64,000 nucleotides of DNA from contig OX388311.1 in assembly GCA_947579605.1 (NCBI GenBank), positions 28,088,951 to 28,152,950 of the forward strand. The letters run 5' to 3'. Shown here in pieces: positions 1 to 11,509 of the stretch. A program made the translations under genes and the position numbers. Each line of letters starts with the position of its first letter. Within the stretch, counting starts at the first letter, position 1. The notes beneath the pieces were generated by a model. That model saw only the letters and a list, made by a program, of their open reading frames with translations. It searched no databases and was not told the DNA's origin. This DNA comes from Athripsodes cinereus (Eukaryota > Arthropoda > Insecta > Trichoptera > Leptoceridae).

Positions 1-19
1 TAAAAATAAAAACCCTACC

Positions 20-301
20 TTATATTATACATCTGCGATGTGCCTCGTCGCTGATCAGGCGATTCTGCGGTGGTACAGGAAGTCCAACAACGTGACTTGA
101 ACAGACAAGACTAGCGTAGGAATCTTGATCTGCTGCAGCCTCTTCCAAGATGAACCCGGTCTCGTCGACTCTGCCGTCAGGAAAACTTGGGCTGGGTTCC
201 TGGTGTGTGGTGTAACCTTTTGAATCTCTTGACCTGCTAGATCCTTGGACGTCTCCGTGGAGTCTGCTGATCTTCAGAGAGAGTGTGGGTGTTTCTCTCA
301 A
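20..301 (-). CDS. Start of the LTR element's first ORF (gag-like position)
   Basis: A 93-codon ORF that begins about 205 bases after the primer-binding site, where the first retroelement ORF is expected. It is Ser/Arg/Asp-rich (MRETPTLSLKISR start) and shows no zinc knuckle or other domain. It stops at position 20, so either the reading frame is broken by a mutation or this is a short leader ORF. Its GC content is higher than its flanks. It could also be a chance ORF in a gag region. Confidence 0.4.
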   Translation of the reverse strand: MRETPTLSLKISRLHGDVQGSSRSRDSKGYTTHQEPSPSFPDGRVDETGFILEEAAADQDSYASLVCSSHVVGLPVPPQNRLISDEAHRRCII

Positions 302-505
302 ACCGATGGACCGTTTTATGCGTATCAGTGTGTTTATCGCCCGTTTTAGATAACTTGATGTGATTAATTACTGCGCGACGATACTCCTATGTCGTTTCCT
401 GGGTAACTTAGAAAGATGTAATTGAGTAATTAATTACACAGCAAAAAGTTCAATCCAACGCGATAATTTGATAATTTACTGCACGCGATAAAACGTAGAG
501 ATGAT

Positions 506-521
506 CCCGTCGCTGCCACCA
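506..521 (-). other. tRNA primer-binding site of the LTR element
   Basis: The minus strand reads TGGTGGCAGCGACGGG directly after the LTR. A TGG start (complement of tRNA CCA) plus a GC-rich continuation is the usual form of a retroelement primer-binding site. The tRNA species was not identified. Confidence 0.65.
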
Positions 522-522
522 G

Positions 523-865
523 TGTGAAGGTCTTCGGTTCCACACTACACGAATAAAACTCTGGAGTGATGTTAATTATTTATTCGTATTATAATATTAA
601 ATCGCAAACACAGATGCTATGATATTACAGGTATGATTATGTATTGGAGATGTGTGATAGTAGCTGGAGCGGAATGTGCGCTCTAAGATGTATGATGGAA
701 AATGGTCTCAATTATTTTGTTTGCATATGGTTTTTATGCAGAATGCAATATGTGGGTGTGTCAGTCGGTACCACCCTTATTTTATAATGGCCAATAACAA
801 GGTATGCTAACTCTTAAAATTTAACCAATGAAATACTAGAAAATGTTATAATATTTATAGTTACA
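523..865 (-). repeat. 5' LTR, 343 bp
   Basis: On the minus strand it begins TGTAACTATAAATATT and ends ACCTTCACA, so it has TG...CA ends. An AATAAA-like signal sits in the middle and one base separates it from the primer-binding site. No second LTR lies in the window, so the boundaries rest on the TG/CA ends and the adjacent primer-binding site. Confidence 0.65.
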
Positions 866-1308
866 CCCCCTTGTATTATTTATTTATTCCTTGGAAACAC
901 TTATTGTGCAAGAATAAGCTTTCTCTTCTATTGTTAGACTTTACCCTTTTGTGTTATTTACACAATAGCTTGCAGGTGCTCGATATATCCAAACAATATT
1001 AATTGTTAAGTTTTCTGTTGCATCATTGATTATGCTACAATATTATGGTGGTCCAGTTATTATTAAAAAAGGACAATATCAACATTTGTCTATTCAATAC
1101 TACAGACAATACCAACTCTAAACTATTTAAAATATAATTTCAAAAGAATTTCATCCTTTTCAATTTAGTCTTATTGTTACAGTTCTAATTGTACGTTTAA
1201 TTTATTAGTTGCATCTGCTTCTATTCTAAGTAATCTCCTGGTAGATACCTAACAGCACTTTGTCAACATATTATCACACATTTTGCTGGTTAGCGGGAGG
1301 ATGTTGCA
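866..1308. other. AT-rich non-coding DNA
   Basis: Flank of the LTR element. I see no gene, repeat end or RNA structure that I can support. Confidence 0.5.
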
Positions 1309-1507
1309 CTACTTGTAGAATTATGTGGCTTGATCACGTGGATCGAATTCTTATGGACGGCCGCGTGTTGAGTGGAAGAAATCGGTATGCGTTGTGTGAG
1401 AAATTGTATGGCAGTGATGGAAGCGAAGGACGTATTCCTAGATGGAGGGATTTGGCGTTCGGTTCTCTCTGTCTACCCCATCTGAGACGCAGCGTGATGG
1501 TGCTGAG
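1309..1507 (+). mobile_element. LINE family 1, 3' end (5'-truncated)
   Basis: Matches the 3' end of the copy at 35505-36078: the stretch encoding TWLDHVD...DGRVL, then the segment ending in the conserved CTGTCTACCCC...GCGTGATGGT tail. The frame is broken relative to that copy. It is a dead copy, and a family A SINE follows within about 30 bases. Confidence 0.7.
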
Positions 1508-1529
1508 AGATGAATGGTTATTTAGTATG

Positions 1530-1765
1530 AGCTGCCGGTGGAGAGTTGGTCTCCCACTTTTTCCGTGAGTCTTCGTATGTCCTGTGGGAGGACGGGTGTT
1601 CTAGGAAATTGGGACATTTAGCATCTTGGATTCAGCGATGAGGTTTGCCGCCGTTTTTGAATGTCTTGAATTTGTGTCGGTACGGAGAGGACGATTTGCG
1701 TATCTATTTGTGTGCTGCAGGACTACTGGCTGCATCGGCAAAGGAATCATGGATATGAGACATCT
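1530..1765 (+). repeat. Family A SINE, diverged
   Basis: Carries the family A order: GGTCTCCCACTTTTTCCG, TCCTGTGGGAGGACGGGTGTTC, ATTCAGCGATGAGGTTTGCC and GGTACGGAGAGGAC. The 3' end is degenerate (GACTACTGGCTGCATC). Confidence 0.65.
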
Positions 1766-2990
1766 GGCGAGTAGTACAAGATTGGTGTTACCAGCGAATT
1801 GGATCACCCTGAGGAATGCATATATGGACTATAGGAAACCACAAGTACTATGGATAATTATAATGATGTGTGAACATGATTACATGAAAGGGAATTTTAA
1901 CAAAATGCAACTTGGATATTGAAGGTGTAGGGACAATTTTGTTATTATTATTTTATGTTCTATAGATGTTATGACATAAAATAATAACGAGACCGAAATA
2001 ATAAAATATAACAGAATATTAAAATAGTATGTTATGTTAGGGCAATAATATTGAGCGAGTATTTCTCAAGTGGATGCATTGGGGTTGTACTATTATTATT
2101 GATGACATGAATAGAGGAACACAGTTGGCGAGGTACCTATGACCTATCGGAATAAACAGGGGCGGACTCGAAAGTTGGAATTAAATAATTATGAAAAATA
2201 ATTAGAAAATAAAAAATTGTTTGTGAGATAATGCCTCATCCATTTTGTCTTCAGCATGATCACAAGGGGGGGATGTGATGATATGAATATATACAAGATT
2301 GTAAATATTATTTTCATATACCTAGATGGAATATTTGTAGTAGGTAATTAATTTGGGAATGAGAGAGTGCAATCTCAAGTGGTTGTTGAACACAACTATC
2401 TATGTAGGAGACAGAGACAGGTATATTTCGGTGTGTGTCAGGAAGAGATGGATGTAGTTTTTTTTTGTTGCTTTGGGTCGACATTTTCAGGGTCTGAAGA
2501 CAGAGTACCTATTACTCTTGGCAGTTTAGTTTTGAATCCAGAGGGAGGTGGGACTGAATCATATTAATATCTGTGTTTGAATTCGACATCTTTTAATATT
2601 TTTATTTACCCACCTTCGTAGTTATTAAAACATTATATTTTAGTGATATTTCCACAATTGGGAATATATAAAGATCATCCTAAATTACTTTTAATTAGCA
2701 TTTAAAATCCGTGATGCTGCCAGCTGTCTAAGATAAGATTTTCTTTTAATATTATTAATTTGTTATTTATATCTAGGTGCTAGGATACTCTCAGGATGTC
2801 TGTTGTCTACAAGGCAATATTTGTACTCAAGGATTTATTATTTTACAGATTTTGGAAACAAAGGAATTATGTGTTATATATTATTGTATGTATGTATGTA
2901 CTTGTTACCGATTTTATATAGCGCCGTCCGACACACCTACAACTAGACCGATGTCAGTGGCGTACCGATCTACCCAATATTATATTTTTA
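1766..2990 (+). mobile_element. Possible LTR-retrotransposon 3' region: polypurine tract and partial LTR
   Basis: At 2263-2273 the sequence ACAAGGGGGGGATG resembles a polypurine tract immediately followed by TGTGATGATATGAAT, a plausible LTR start. GC-richer segments up to about 2560 follow. No matching second LTR is in the window and the downstream LTR edge cannot be fixed. The support is weak and rests on the tract alone. Confidence 0.3.
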
Positions 2991-5514
2991 TTTAATTTAT
3001 TTTACCAAAACGAAGGATTGTACAGTTCGGAGTGGAGTTTTATGTTGAGCAGGATATTATTTGATTATTTAATTAATTACATATTTTATCATCGATGTCA
3101 TTTGTCTTCTATAAACTTACTGGATTTTTCTACTTATATTGCTGTGACATTCTATAATGTATTAATTAACATTTTTGCAAGGCATGGTTATATCGTATTG
3201 TTTATGTATTATTATATTAATATGTTTATATTAATACCATTTATCCAAAAATCCCTACATAAACCCTTTTCCTTCTAGGGAATGTAGTTGTGTCCAGTCG
3301 TTTGTTAGGCCCCAGACGATTTGGGTACGACGTTATTCCTTTCTTAACAAAATATATGATATTGTAGTATATAATTATGCATGATAATTATTTAAATCAA
3401 ATTTTGTAAAAATAAGTAGTTCAACTAACAAAACTCTCTCCTTTTCCCTATATGCTGGAGGACCCACAATCCATTATAAGGTCTTTGGGCATTTGTAAAT
3501 GGATATTATGTTTAATAAACTTTAATTTATTAATAACTGGTTGGTAAATCACTGTTCGTGATATTGCTAACTATATTAGTAGTCTATCTTATCAGTTCTG
3601 TAAGAACACACCTTGCAATCATTAACATAGTTGGATGTGCGTAGAGATTGGTGGTGCTTTCTCTGCGTATAAATCAACTTAACCAATGAAAAGGTATTTA
3701 TTTCAAATGTTCTCCGACTGAAGCAGGTACAGCTCCATTCCTCGAATTTCTGCTAGAGTATAGCTTGAAGGGGTTATCTGCACCCTTTGGCTGAAGCTCA
3801 ATGATCAGGAATCTTTAGGACTAATATTATTATATGTTTTTGTTGCATAATGGCATGTTCTAATGAGGGTATATAGCAAATATATTGCATGTTCTAATGA
3901 GGTTATATAATATATATTATTTTATATATATTCGCGAGTAGTGTTGTGCACTCGGGCTCAAAATGCGGCATGGGACAGTTTGAGACGTGAGGGAGCGGAG
4001 GCGGCGCTCCTTTAGCATGGACACAGCATGCTTTCCATGCACTAACATGGTAGTTAGTCTCTGAAAATGATGTCATAGTAATTGTGTTGAAATTTAATTA
4101 ATATTCAAAAGTAATAAAGTTATGTTTTTGGGTGCGCCACTGTCCTTTACGACGCAACGAATTAGTAGGTATGTTGTAGAACATATGTACATACATCGGC
4201 TATAGAAACTATGAAATGGTTATCTTATGTAGGGACATAGATCGGCAACCAGTTACCATACAACATTCTCGTAATGATATAGAATAATATTATTTGAATT
4301 TTATGTTATGATGATTGTTATGTTATATTTCGTTATGTTTTATTATGCACTATTTTTATTATGTTATTTTACAGTATCTCAAGGTAAGTGATCTGACGTC
4401 AAAGTTGATCTCAGAGTTAATATGTATCAAAATTCATGTTTAAATTGTTTTATTGAATATGTGATTTTTGTTGTTCTTTTGATTATTGAAATGTATATTT
4501 CTGGTGACTTATTTTGCGTTTTAAAAATACACAACGTAGGTAAAATTATCGTCAAAACACAACGTACTGGGTCCAAATCTATGAAAATAGTTAATAGATA
4601 AATCTAGACGATCACGGAAGGCCAAAATTCGTTAATTAATTCAATTAGGAATGCGATATTTTTACGTATATTTGCAACAATGCGAAAATTCATACAATTC
4701 TTAGCTAGCTGAATAGGGTTGTCACTTCTAGTTTGGGAATCAATTATTACAGTAGGTATAGTTTAGAAGCTAGGATGTTGCAAATTCGGAGCTTAGAATG
4801 GTTTGAAATAGGTAGGGTCATCACAAAATGTAAGGTTATAAGTGAATTTCAGCGAAAGAATATGTGAATACTTATATTTTTTTGCATTAGATACTATTAA
4901 TAAAAGCTCTCAAAGGAATATTGAGTCTACGATATTAACTCTATAAAATTTTGAGTACTTATCCCACATTCCTGCATGAAATCTTCATTTAATTATTTAT
5001 AAAAAGATAAAAACATGAAAGACATCAGCTGATAAAAAGTGTATTTCTAGAGAAATTCAAAGGAAAAAGTCTGTTCTTTGTTAAGGGTTTTATTAGACTA
5101 AGCATATTTTATTTTTATTAGTAAGACAATTTGCAAAATTAAATTATCTGAATATCTATAAATGTCTTTTTCATTTTTTAGTTTGGTTGTAGGCTCAGCT
5201 GATATTTATATGATATCATATATCTTTCACTTTGAATATTAAATATTAGGCATATTTTCACTAGAATTGTAATATTTTTATTAATAAATAAAACGTGTAC
5301 ACATTGTGTACACATTTTTTGCTCGAAACACACAAATAGGTAAAGCTTTTTCCATCCGAAGAGTGATACTTTGTATAGGGTGCATTATTTTTCTCTATGT
5401 CGCTTAGTTAAGGTTTATATAGAAGAGACTATACTAGGTTAGACTAGGCTCAAATAATATTTACAAAGCCGTTTAAAGTTTTTTAATTGATATTTAATTA
5501 CATAAATAATTGTT
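2991..5514. other. AT-rich non-coding DNA
   Basis: Apart from a GC-richer patch at 3935-4035 and a direct duplication of a 22-base unit (GCATGTTCTAATGAGG...) at 3852 and 3888, I see no supported feature. Confidence 0.5.
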
Positions 5515-5517
5515 TTC

Positions 5518-5665
5518 CTCTGCGGTCCCCGAGGACTGATCTTGGTCTCAAAACAAAACTTCTTCTTTGTTGGATTGGGTGGCCATTTCATCTAGGCACT
5601 TCTTTCAGCGACCTCTATGCATTGCTGCTTTCAAGACCTCTGGCCACTCCAAATGAAGTATTCAA
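5518..5665 (-). mobile_element. LINE fragment, RT C-terminal type (family 4)
   Basis: Shares the segment ending in AAGACCTCTGGCCACTCCAA with the copy at 56579-56787. On the minus strand it corresponds to the region after the RT of a non-LTR retrotransposon. It has no intact frame. Confidence 0.6.
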
Positions 5666-6814
5666 TTAGAAATATTTTTATTTATTTTTATAATAATAAA
5701 AAAAAAACAAGTCATATAATTATGCGGTTAGTTCACTGACTACATTTCTTTTTGGAATACAGTAATGGTGTGAATGAACAAATATATTTTCAGAAACATA
5801 ACACCTAGAGGTATGCATTCTATTATTTTTATGGACAGTATAAAAGGGAGGAAGCGGTAGGGTTACGGGCATAAAAATAGATAAATTTTTAATATTTTTT
5901 TCTAAAAACATTAATGAAAAAAAAAACACTGTTGAGGACTAAAAATAAACTTGTTGGGTATAGGTATTATAAGTATATTTTATATATAAAAGTAAGTGAA
6001 CTCGGGCATAATAGAAATTAATAAAGGTCACAGACTAATTTCATAAAATTGAAATGTCAAAGTTTAATATTGAGTAGTGTACGCAGGGTGAATTTGAAAA
6101 TATTGTACAAGCCTCCAAAGATAGGAAGATCAATCGCTATTTGTAATAAAACCTTATACTTATAGCAATGAAATGTTGCTGAATAATGTATTTTGTTACT
6201 ATGTAAAAATATTACATTTTTTTCACATCGATGATTCAGTAAACAACTAAAATTTTAATTGGAATTTTATATTTGATGTACTTACAGTCGACTCGAAAAC
6301 TCAAATTAAAGGAGACCCAGCGTCCACCCAAATACCGCAGAAGCCTTGGTACTTTCATTCCAAATTTTACACTTAACAAACCTTGTCCACATCGAAGGTG
6401 CCATAGTGGGCAGCCTGAAGAGCTGGTCGACCAAAATACCTCCGTGTGTGAAATCATTTGATTATACTCCTTCAATGCCCCTCTAGCTGAGAGAAGCAAC
6501 AGTTATAATATGTACAAAAAGAAATTATTAAAACAAACAAAAAATTAATATTCAATAAAAAAAGATTTAAATCTATGTTGATTCTATTGAAATGAACTTT
6601 CACAAAGTTCTTCCGAGTAGGTACAATACAATTAAAATATTAATACCTATTTGTATTTTCTTAACCAAGGTTACTATAAATAGAAAAAGTACGTACCTAT
6701 AACATTTACAAATTTAAATATATTTTCGAAAACTTACATAAAGAATACCATTCCTACTCTTCGCTTGAGATTGTTGATAAGTCTGCTTTTCCTACTTCTT
6801 ATTTGGACTTGACT
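5666..6814. other. AT-rich non-coding DNA
   Basis: Two overlapping short ORFs on opposite strands near 6240-6500 show no recognisable domain. A slightly GC-richer patch at 6290-6480 may be a repeat fragment; its family is unknown. Confidence 0.4.
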
Positions 6815-6912
6815 GGAGTCAGGCGTGTGGAGGAGCTCTTTCGACAAACTTAAGATAGAGAGGCCTTTGCGATATTGCATTATTGGGTATATGGCACAAA
6901 GAGAAAAAGAAA
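6815..6912 (+). mobile_element. LINE family 3, C-terminal fragment
   Basis: Reads GTGTGGAGGAGCTCTTTCG... and ends in a GGCACAAAGAGAAAAAGAAAAT tail. Aligns with the copies at 44643-44788 and 61229-61371. Confidence 0.6.
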
Positions 6913-6931
6913 ATAAAATATCTATCTATCT

Positions 6932-7125
6932 ATATCCTCACTCCATGTCCCAGGAGGGGTAGGCAGAGAGAACGGAACGCCATATAGATCTATCCTTACA
7001 AACTTCTTTCGCTTCGTCCACATTCATCCAGTTTCTCATAGTTTCCCAGACCTTGAGGGTTTGATCCATGTGATCAAGCCACGTGGTTCTTGGTCGTCCG
7101 CGCTTCCTTACACCCCCTCTTTCAG
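6932..7125 (-). mobile_element. LINE family 1, 3' end with ATAG tail
   Basis: The minus strand encodes ...RKRGRPRTTWLDHMDQTLK..., close to the C-terminus of the 35505-36078 copy, and ends in a TATAGATAGATAG simple-repeat tail at 6920-6935. The open frame runs from 7129 to 6938. The copy is 5'-truncated. Confidence 0.75.
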
Positions 7126-7497
7126 ACAAAAAGAAAATAGTTAATAATGATAATTATTAACTTTATCTCACGTTTTTATTTTCAATGTACATATAATTCA
7201 TACGCATTTTTCAACACATTTAAGAATTTACAAATAATAAAGAAACCAACAAAGGGGATGCAAAGAAAAAGGTAAGTAGAATATACATTGGCACGCATGA
7301 AAGCTCATCGTTCATTGTATAAAAAATTAATCATAAAAAATACGCACAAAATATAACAACATGATAAAAAAGCTTTCGTCTGTTTTTGATGTTGTCGTAT
7401 TTTTGTTATAAATAATCCGAGAGAATTTTTTTATTAAAGTTACCACATAATAATAATTTTGTAACAATTTTTTTGGGTGGTCCTAATTTGATTTTCT

Positions 7498-7680
7498 CCT
7501 GGAGTCCCAGGTAAAGAATTAATTAGTCTCCCACACTTTTCTGTAATTTTTCGAATGTCCTGTAAAAAGTAGTTTTTCTTGTGAAACATCTTTAATTAAT
7601 TCAAATATGATGTATGCTACCCATCCTGAACGAATTATTTTGGCTACCCTACTTGTGGATTTGTCTTGATGGTACAGTTA
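7498..7680 (+). repeat. Family A SINE, nearly full length
   Basis: Shows GGAGTCCCAGGTAAAGAATT, GTCTCCCACAC, GTCCTGTAAAA, ATGCTACCCATCCTGAA and the 3' end GGCTACCCTACTTGTGG...TGATGGTACAG. The middle is shortened. Confidence 0.75.
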
Positions 7681-9527
7681 GTGAGCTTTTTCGGGTTCAA
7701 GGAGGTACGTTCAAAATATTACAAATATTCTTACACAACTTTAAATTAAATTTGAGTTGATTTCAAATATTACTATTGTTGTTTTGTTCAAATTACTACT
7801 GTTTTTGTTTTTATGAATTTGTACCAATTCATTTTTTATCATCTTTATTGTTGTTGTCTGTCAAATTGTTATTTTTTTAATTTGTTATATGTTTAACGTG
7901 TAAAAGGCTCACGCCGTGTACAAGTGATAAATAAATAAATAAATTAATTAATAAATTATTGTTGAGTTGGACATACGGATGGCTTAGTACCGAAATCGGA
8001 AAAGACCAATTTTTTTTAATGAAGTGAGCAAAAAAAAAAATTTATTGATTTTTTTACAGAACTGGATTTCCCAATGAAATCAATTTTAAAAATATAGCCG
8101 AAAAATCCGTAGTTAGTATTGAAAACAGTCAAAAATCAATAAGTTTCTGACATTTTACTATAAATACATTTCTTCGCCACACAAATATAAATATAAGAAA
8201 TTATCAAAGTCGTTTGTTTTTACCCGTTATTTTCTTGAAAGCGGATTTTGTTCATCTCACTTGTTTCCTTAAACCTAGGATCGATATTGTCACATTATTT
8301 TGCCCCAGGCTACAAGTTTCAATTTGAATTTTTGAAAAAACAATTTCTGGAGTATTTATAAGAATATGTGTGGGAATGACATTGTGTTATTAAAAAGCGT
8401 ACGAAGCTGTTGTACAAAGAAGATTAAATTTTGTCATAACAGTCTGTAGATATTAAGGTATTGTTCATAATATGAATATTCAAAACACCCTGTATCATGT
8501 TTAAGATCTAGTAGAGATAAACGAAGTGAATCATTCTTTAAAGACTCACTCATTTGAATGATCCGGATCAGTTTTATGATTCAATTATGATGCAACATTG
8601 TTTAAAGTTATCGGTTGTTTGAAGACGAAATTGTTTTTATAGGTTGTATTATTAACCAAAGTACATAATATAATTATAATATGGACGATTTGTGTACCTA
8701 TGCCGCAGTTTAATGATTCCTGACGCCGATCTTAAAGACGCCGTGACTTTGTCAAAACAGTAATGTTTTATTTTGATAAAATTTTGTATTCCTTATCATT
8801 TGTTTTGTATTAAAATATTTGTGTGACGTAATGCCATAATTTGAATATTGAGACATCTACGAAATATTAATTATTTATGTAAAATCAAAATAAAATAACC
8901 TTTTTGAACCAAACTTCTCTGTGAGTTTTGAATCTCCTGTTAAAGGAAGACATACATTAAACATCAAGTAAAAAACATTTCGATGATCCATATTTTTTTT
9001 GATTTTTTCCAAATCAAGATTTTTGGTTTTTTACATGTAGAAAATGATATTCTTTGAATTCCCCAAACAATTTTTTTTTTTTTAATAATTAATATTAAAA
9101 CGACATATTTGTTGAGTTTTCGATAGACCACCATTCTGCTTCAGAACTTTAATTTGACATAATTATTAATATCTCGGAATATTAGAATTTCGAGTTGATG
9201 GCTTAAAGAACTGGAGAGTCAATTTGTTTTTGTAATCTTCATATTAACCTTGAGCTATGTCACCAAACTGAATATATTATATTTTCACAACGTTCATCAC
9301 GTCTGCTGGTTACCCTACTTTAGGAAGATTCCGTGATATTAAAACGAGAGATCATAATCATCACAAATATTTAGTAAAGAAAAGTTTTTCATACAGTAAA
9401 CATAAGAAAAATATTAATATTTTTATTCGGGTTCCATTTTAAAATAAAAGTGCGATATTCCTATTTTTTTTGTTTTTAAACATGAACGACTCGTTCATCT
9501 CGTTCTTTTTTCAAATATGCAGGACGT
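7681..9527. other. AT-rich non-coding DNA with a LINE-like AAATA tail
   Basis: A simple-repeat tail (AAATAAATAAATAAATT) at 7926-7945 follows a short unassigned sequence and looks like the 3' end of a LINE. No coding region is recognised elsewhere in the stretch. Confidence 0.4.
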
Positions 9528-9535
9528 ACCTACAT
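9528..9535 (+). repeat. Target-site duplication, left copy
   Basis: ACCTACAT, identical to 11502-11509. Confidence 0.9.
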
Positions 9536-9799
9536 TAGGGTGTCCCTTATTTTTCAAAGTTTTAATTTTACAACGCATAGGCTATTATTTTGTTCATTTG
9601 GTCCTAAAACACTCAAAAACCAATTTTTATCTTATTCGGAACAGTGCAACCCGTGCCGACTTGCACGGAAACATCTTCATACAAGTTTCATACAAAAACT
9701 CACAGGGGCGGTGAGTGCCCGTTATTACTGTCACTCAGTCTCGGCTTTTTTGGTAATTATCGCGGATTTTTTATGTTTCAAAGATGTCAGTAGAACTAA

Positions 9800-10360
9800 G
9801 AAGCAGGTGAAGATAAATAAATTGATGACAAGTGCAAAATTACAGTCCAATCGTCAAGTTTTCGCAGTTCCGTCTTTCGACATACGCGATATTAAGTTGA
9901 ATGTTAGTGAAAGCAAAAATCTAGTCATTCGCGTGTCCATTACATTCTGGAAAAAGGCTAAAATACTTAGTAGAGCTGTTAATAATCGTGTTAAGAGGTT
10001 AGGGGATTTTTATTAGGTCTGGAAAGAGCTGCCAAAAAATAGCAACAAGATTCAGGATTTTTATAGGCACCGTGAGGAGATTTTCCACTTGAATTGGATA
10101 GTTTACGCGATATTGTATTCGCCAATGCTCTCAAAAGACTAAAAATCAAAGAAGATAATAAATTATTGTAAAAGCAAAGAGAACCAAGACGTACAGGATG
10201 CTTAGCGGGTGTTGACAAAAAAATGGCTGAAATTGAAAAAAAGCAAGGCTGAAAAAACTAGCAGAAGAGAAAAAGAGATTAAAGCGTATGGTTTCAGAGA
10301 CCTTGTTGGCACCTGCTGCTTTACACAGCTTTTTCACGCCTGAGAGAGCCTCTGGCATCC
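9800..10360 (+). pseudogene. Transposase-like pseudogene, N-terminal part
   Basis: The frame to 10016 reads ...LMTSAKLQSNRQVFAVPSF... The next stretch carries short open pieces, including a Lys/Glu-rich helical segment near 10220-10300 and an ...APAALHSFFTPE... piece near 10310. Frameshifts and stops separate them. No known domain is evident. Confidence 0.5.
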
Positions 10361-10391
10361 ACATAATTTAAAAATCAGATCTACTGGTTCA

Positions 10392-11115
10392 ATGCATCAA
10401 GCACGATGGATGGCAAGAGCTATTTACTCCTCAAAAATATGTTTATTGCAGTCTCAGTTTAAAATGGGCGCTAAGGACAAAGAAACTTTACTAGATATTT
10501 GTTTATTTATTGTGGTAGTTCATGTAAAGTCCTTGCTTGAATGCTGTTTGGTGGTGAAAGCGCCAAATCAAGACTTGTGTTTTTTAAAAACATTAAATGG
10601 TAACGAAAGAATTGACAAGCTGATTTCAGTCGACCTTTTGTGATATTTGTCAAAAGAAATAGCCATCCTTTTAATTTTTATGATGAAATTGATGAGCAGA
10701 CCAAAGGGACCACTGTAGAAAATTTACAAAAAAAGAAAACTTTGGTAATTTCTGTAAGAGATATGAACGATCGAAGGAACAGATATCTGGCTCTCTATAT
10801 GTTAGGTAGTAGTGCTCAATTTTTTTAATATGGTATACCTACCACGTTCTTTTTAAGTATTCTACAAGCAGCCTTAATGTTTTTATAGGAAAATTTTTGA
10901 GTTATTTTGTATCCGTCAAGAGCAAAGATTTTTTTTCACAACTAAAACTTGACGGCAGTTTCCTTCAAGAAGGTGTATCTTCGTATAAAGAAATCGTAGC
11001 ATTTGTGGAAGCTTTAAAAAAGATATCTAGCTTAAAAGCGGTGAATGACACAGCTGAAAGAGGTGTTAAACTAATCCAAAGCTTTCATGGTTTGATAACT
11101 GCAGATGAAGAATAG
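10392..11115 (+). pseudogene. Transposase-like pseudogene, C-terminal part
   Basis: Three consecutive open pieces: MHQARWMARAIYSSKI... (10392-10643), an overlapping ...FVKRNSHPFNFYDEIDE... piece (10640-10828), and ...VNDTAERGVKLIQSFHG... (10897-11115). The HQARWMA and NDTAERG blocks resemble an insect-widespread protein family that I know only as transposon-associated; this is recognition by eye. Frame changes at about 10640 and 10830 show that it is dead. Confidence 0.55.
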
Positions 11116-11501
11116 AAACAGTTATTATGACGTTGTTTTCATGAACATAGAAAAATGTACCTAGACTGTAAAAAAGAGACTTTTTAGAGGATATATCCAA
11201 ATTATTTAATATCAATATTGTAACTTTTTTTAATAATTATAAGAAAAGCTCCATATAAATTTATGTTTTCATCAATATTTAGCTAACATAGTGGTATTAA
11301 ATGATGATCTACAGCTAAATTTAAAAGACGCTTTAAGCAGCTTTTTTCTAAAACTTTGAGGCTCTGTCGGCACGGGTTCCAATCAACATAGAAAGCTTAA
11401 ATTCTATATTTGGGTAAGTAATAGGCTAATAAACACAATTGGGGGGTATGCGTTTCAATAACTAAAAAAAAATTTTTTTCGACCAAATAAGGGACACCCT
11501 A

Positions 11502-11509
11502 ACCTACAT
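11502..11509 (+). repeat. Target-site duplication, right copy
   Basis: ACCTACAT, directly after the inverted repeat end ...ACACCCTA. Confidence 0.9.

Larger units (their letters stand above)
1..865 (-). mobile_element. 5' end of an LTR retrotransposon, cut by the window edge
   Basis: Read on the minus strand, this is an LTR (865 down to 523), a primer-binding site (521 down to 506), an AT-rich leader and the beginning of a GC-richer coding region that runs off the window at position 1. The layout fits a Ty3/Gypsy- or Pao-like element; the family is not determined because no protease, RT or integrase is inside the window. The body would lie to the left of the window. Confidence 0.7.
9536..11501 (+). 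mobile_element. Complete but inactivated 1966-bp DNA transposon
   Basis: Both ends carry the perfect 17-bp terminal inverted repeat TAGGGTGTCCCTTATTT, and the element is flanked by a perfect 8-bp target duplication. Inside, a transposase-like coding region is broken into several frames (9800-10016, 10100-10360, 10392-10643, 10640-10828, 10897-11115). An 8-bp duplication is typical of hAT and of a few other superfamilies (P, Merlin). The TAGGG ends differ from the usual CAGRG of hAT, and I see no hAT dimerisation motif, so the superfamily is left open. Confidence 0.85.

Noticed and set aside
3935..4035. GC-rich patch as a CpG-like promoter
   Set aside because: Too short, with no transcript or exon nearby and no initiator motif.
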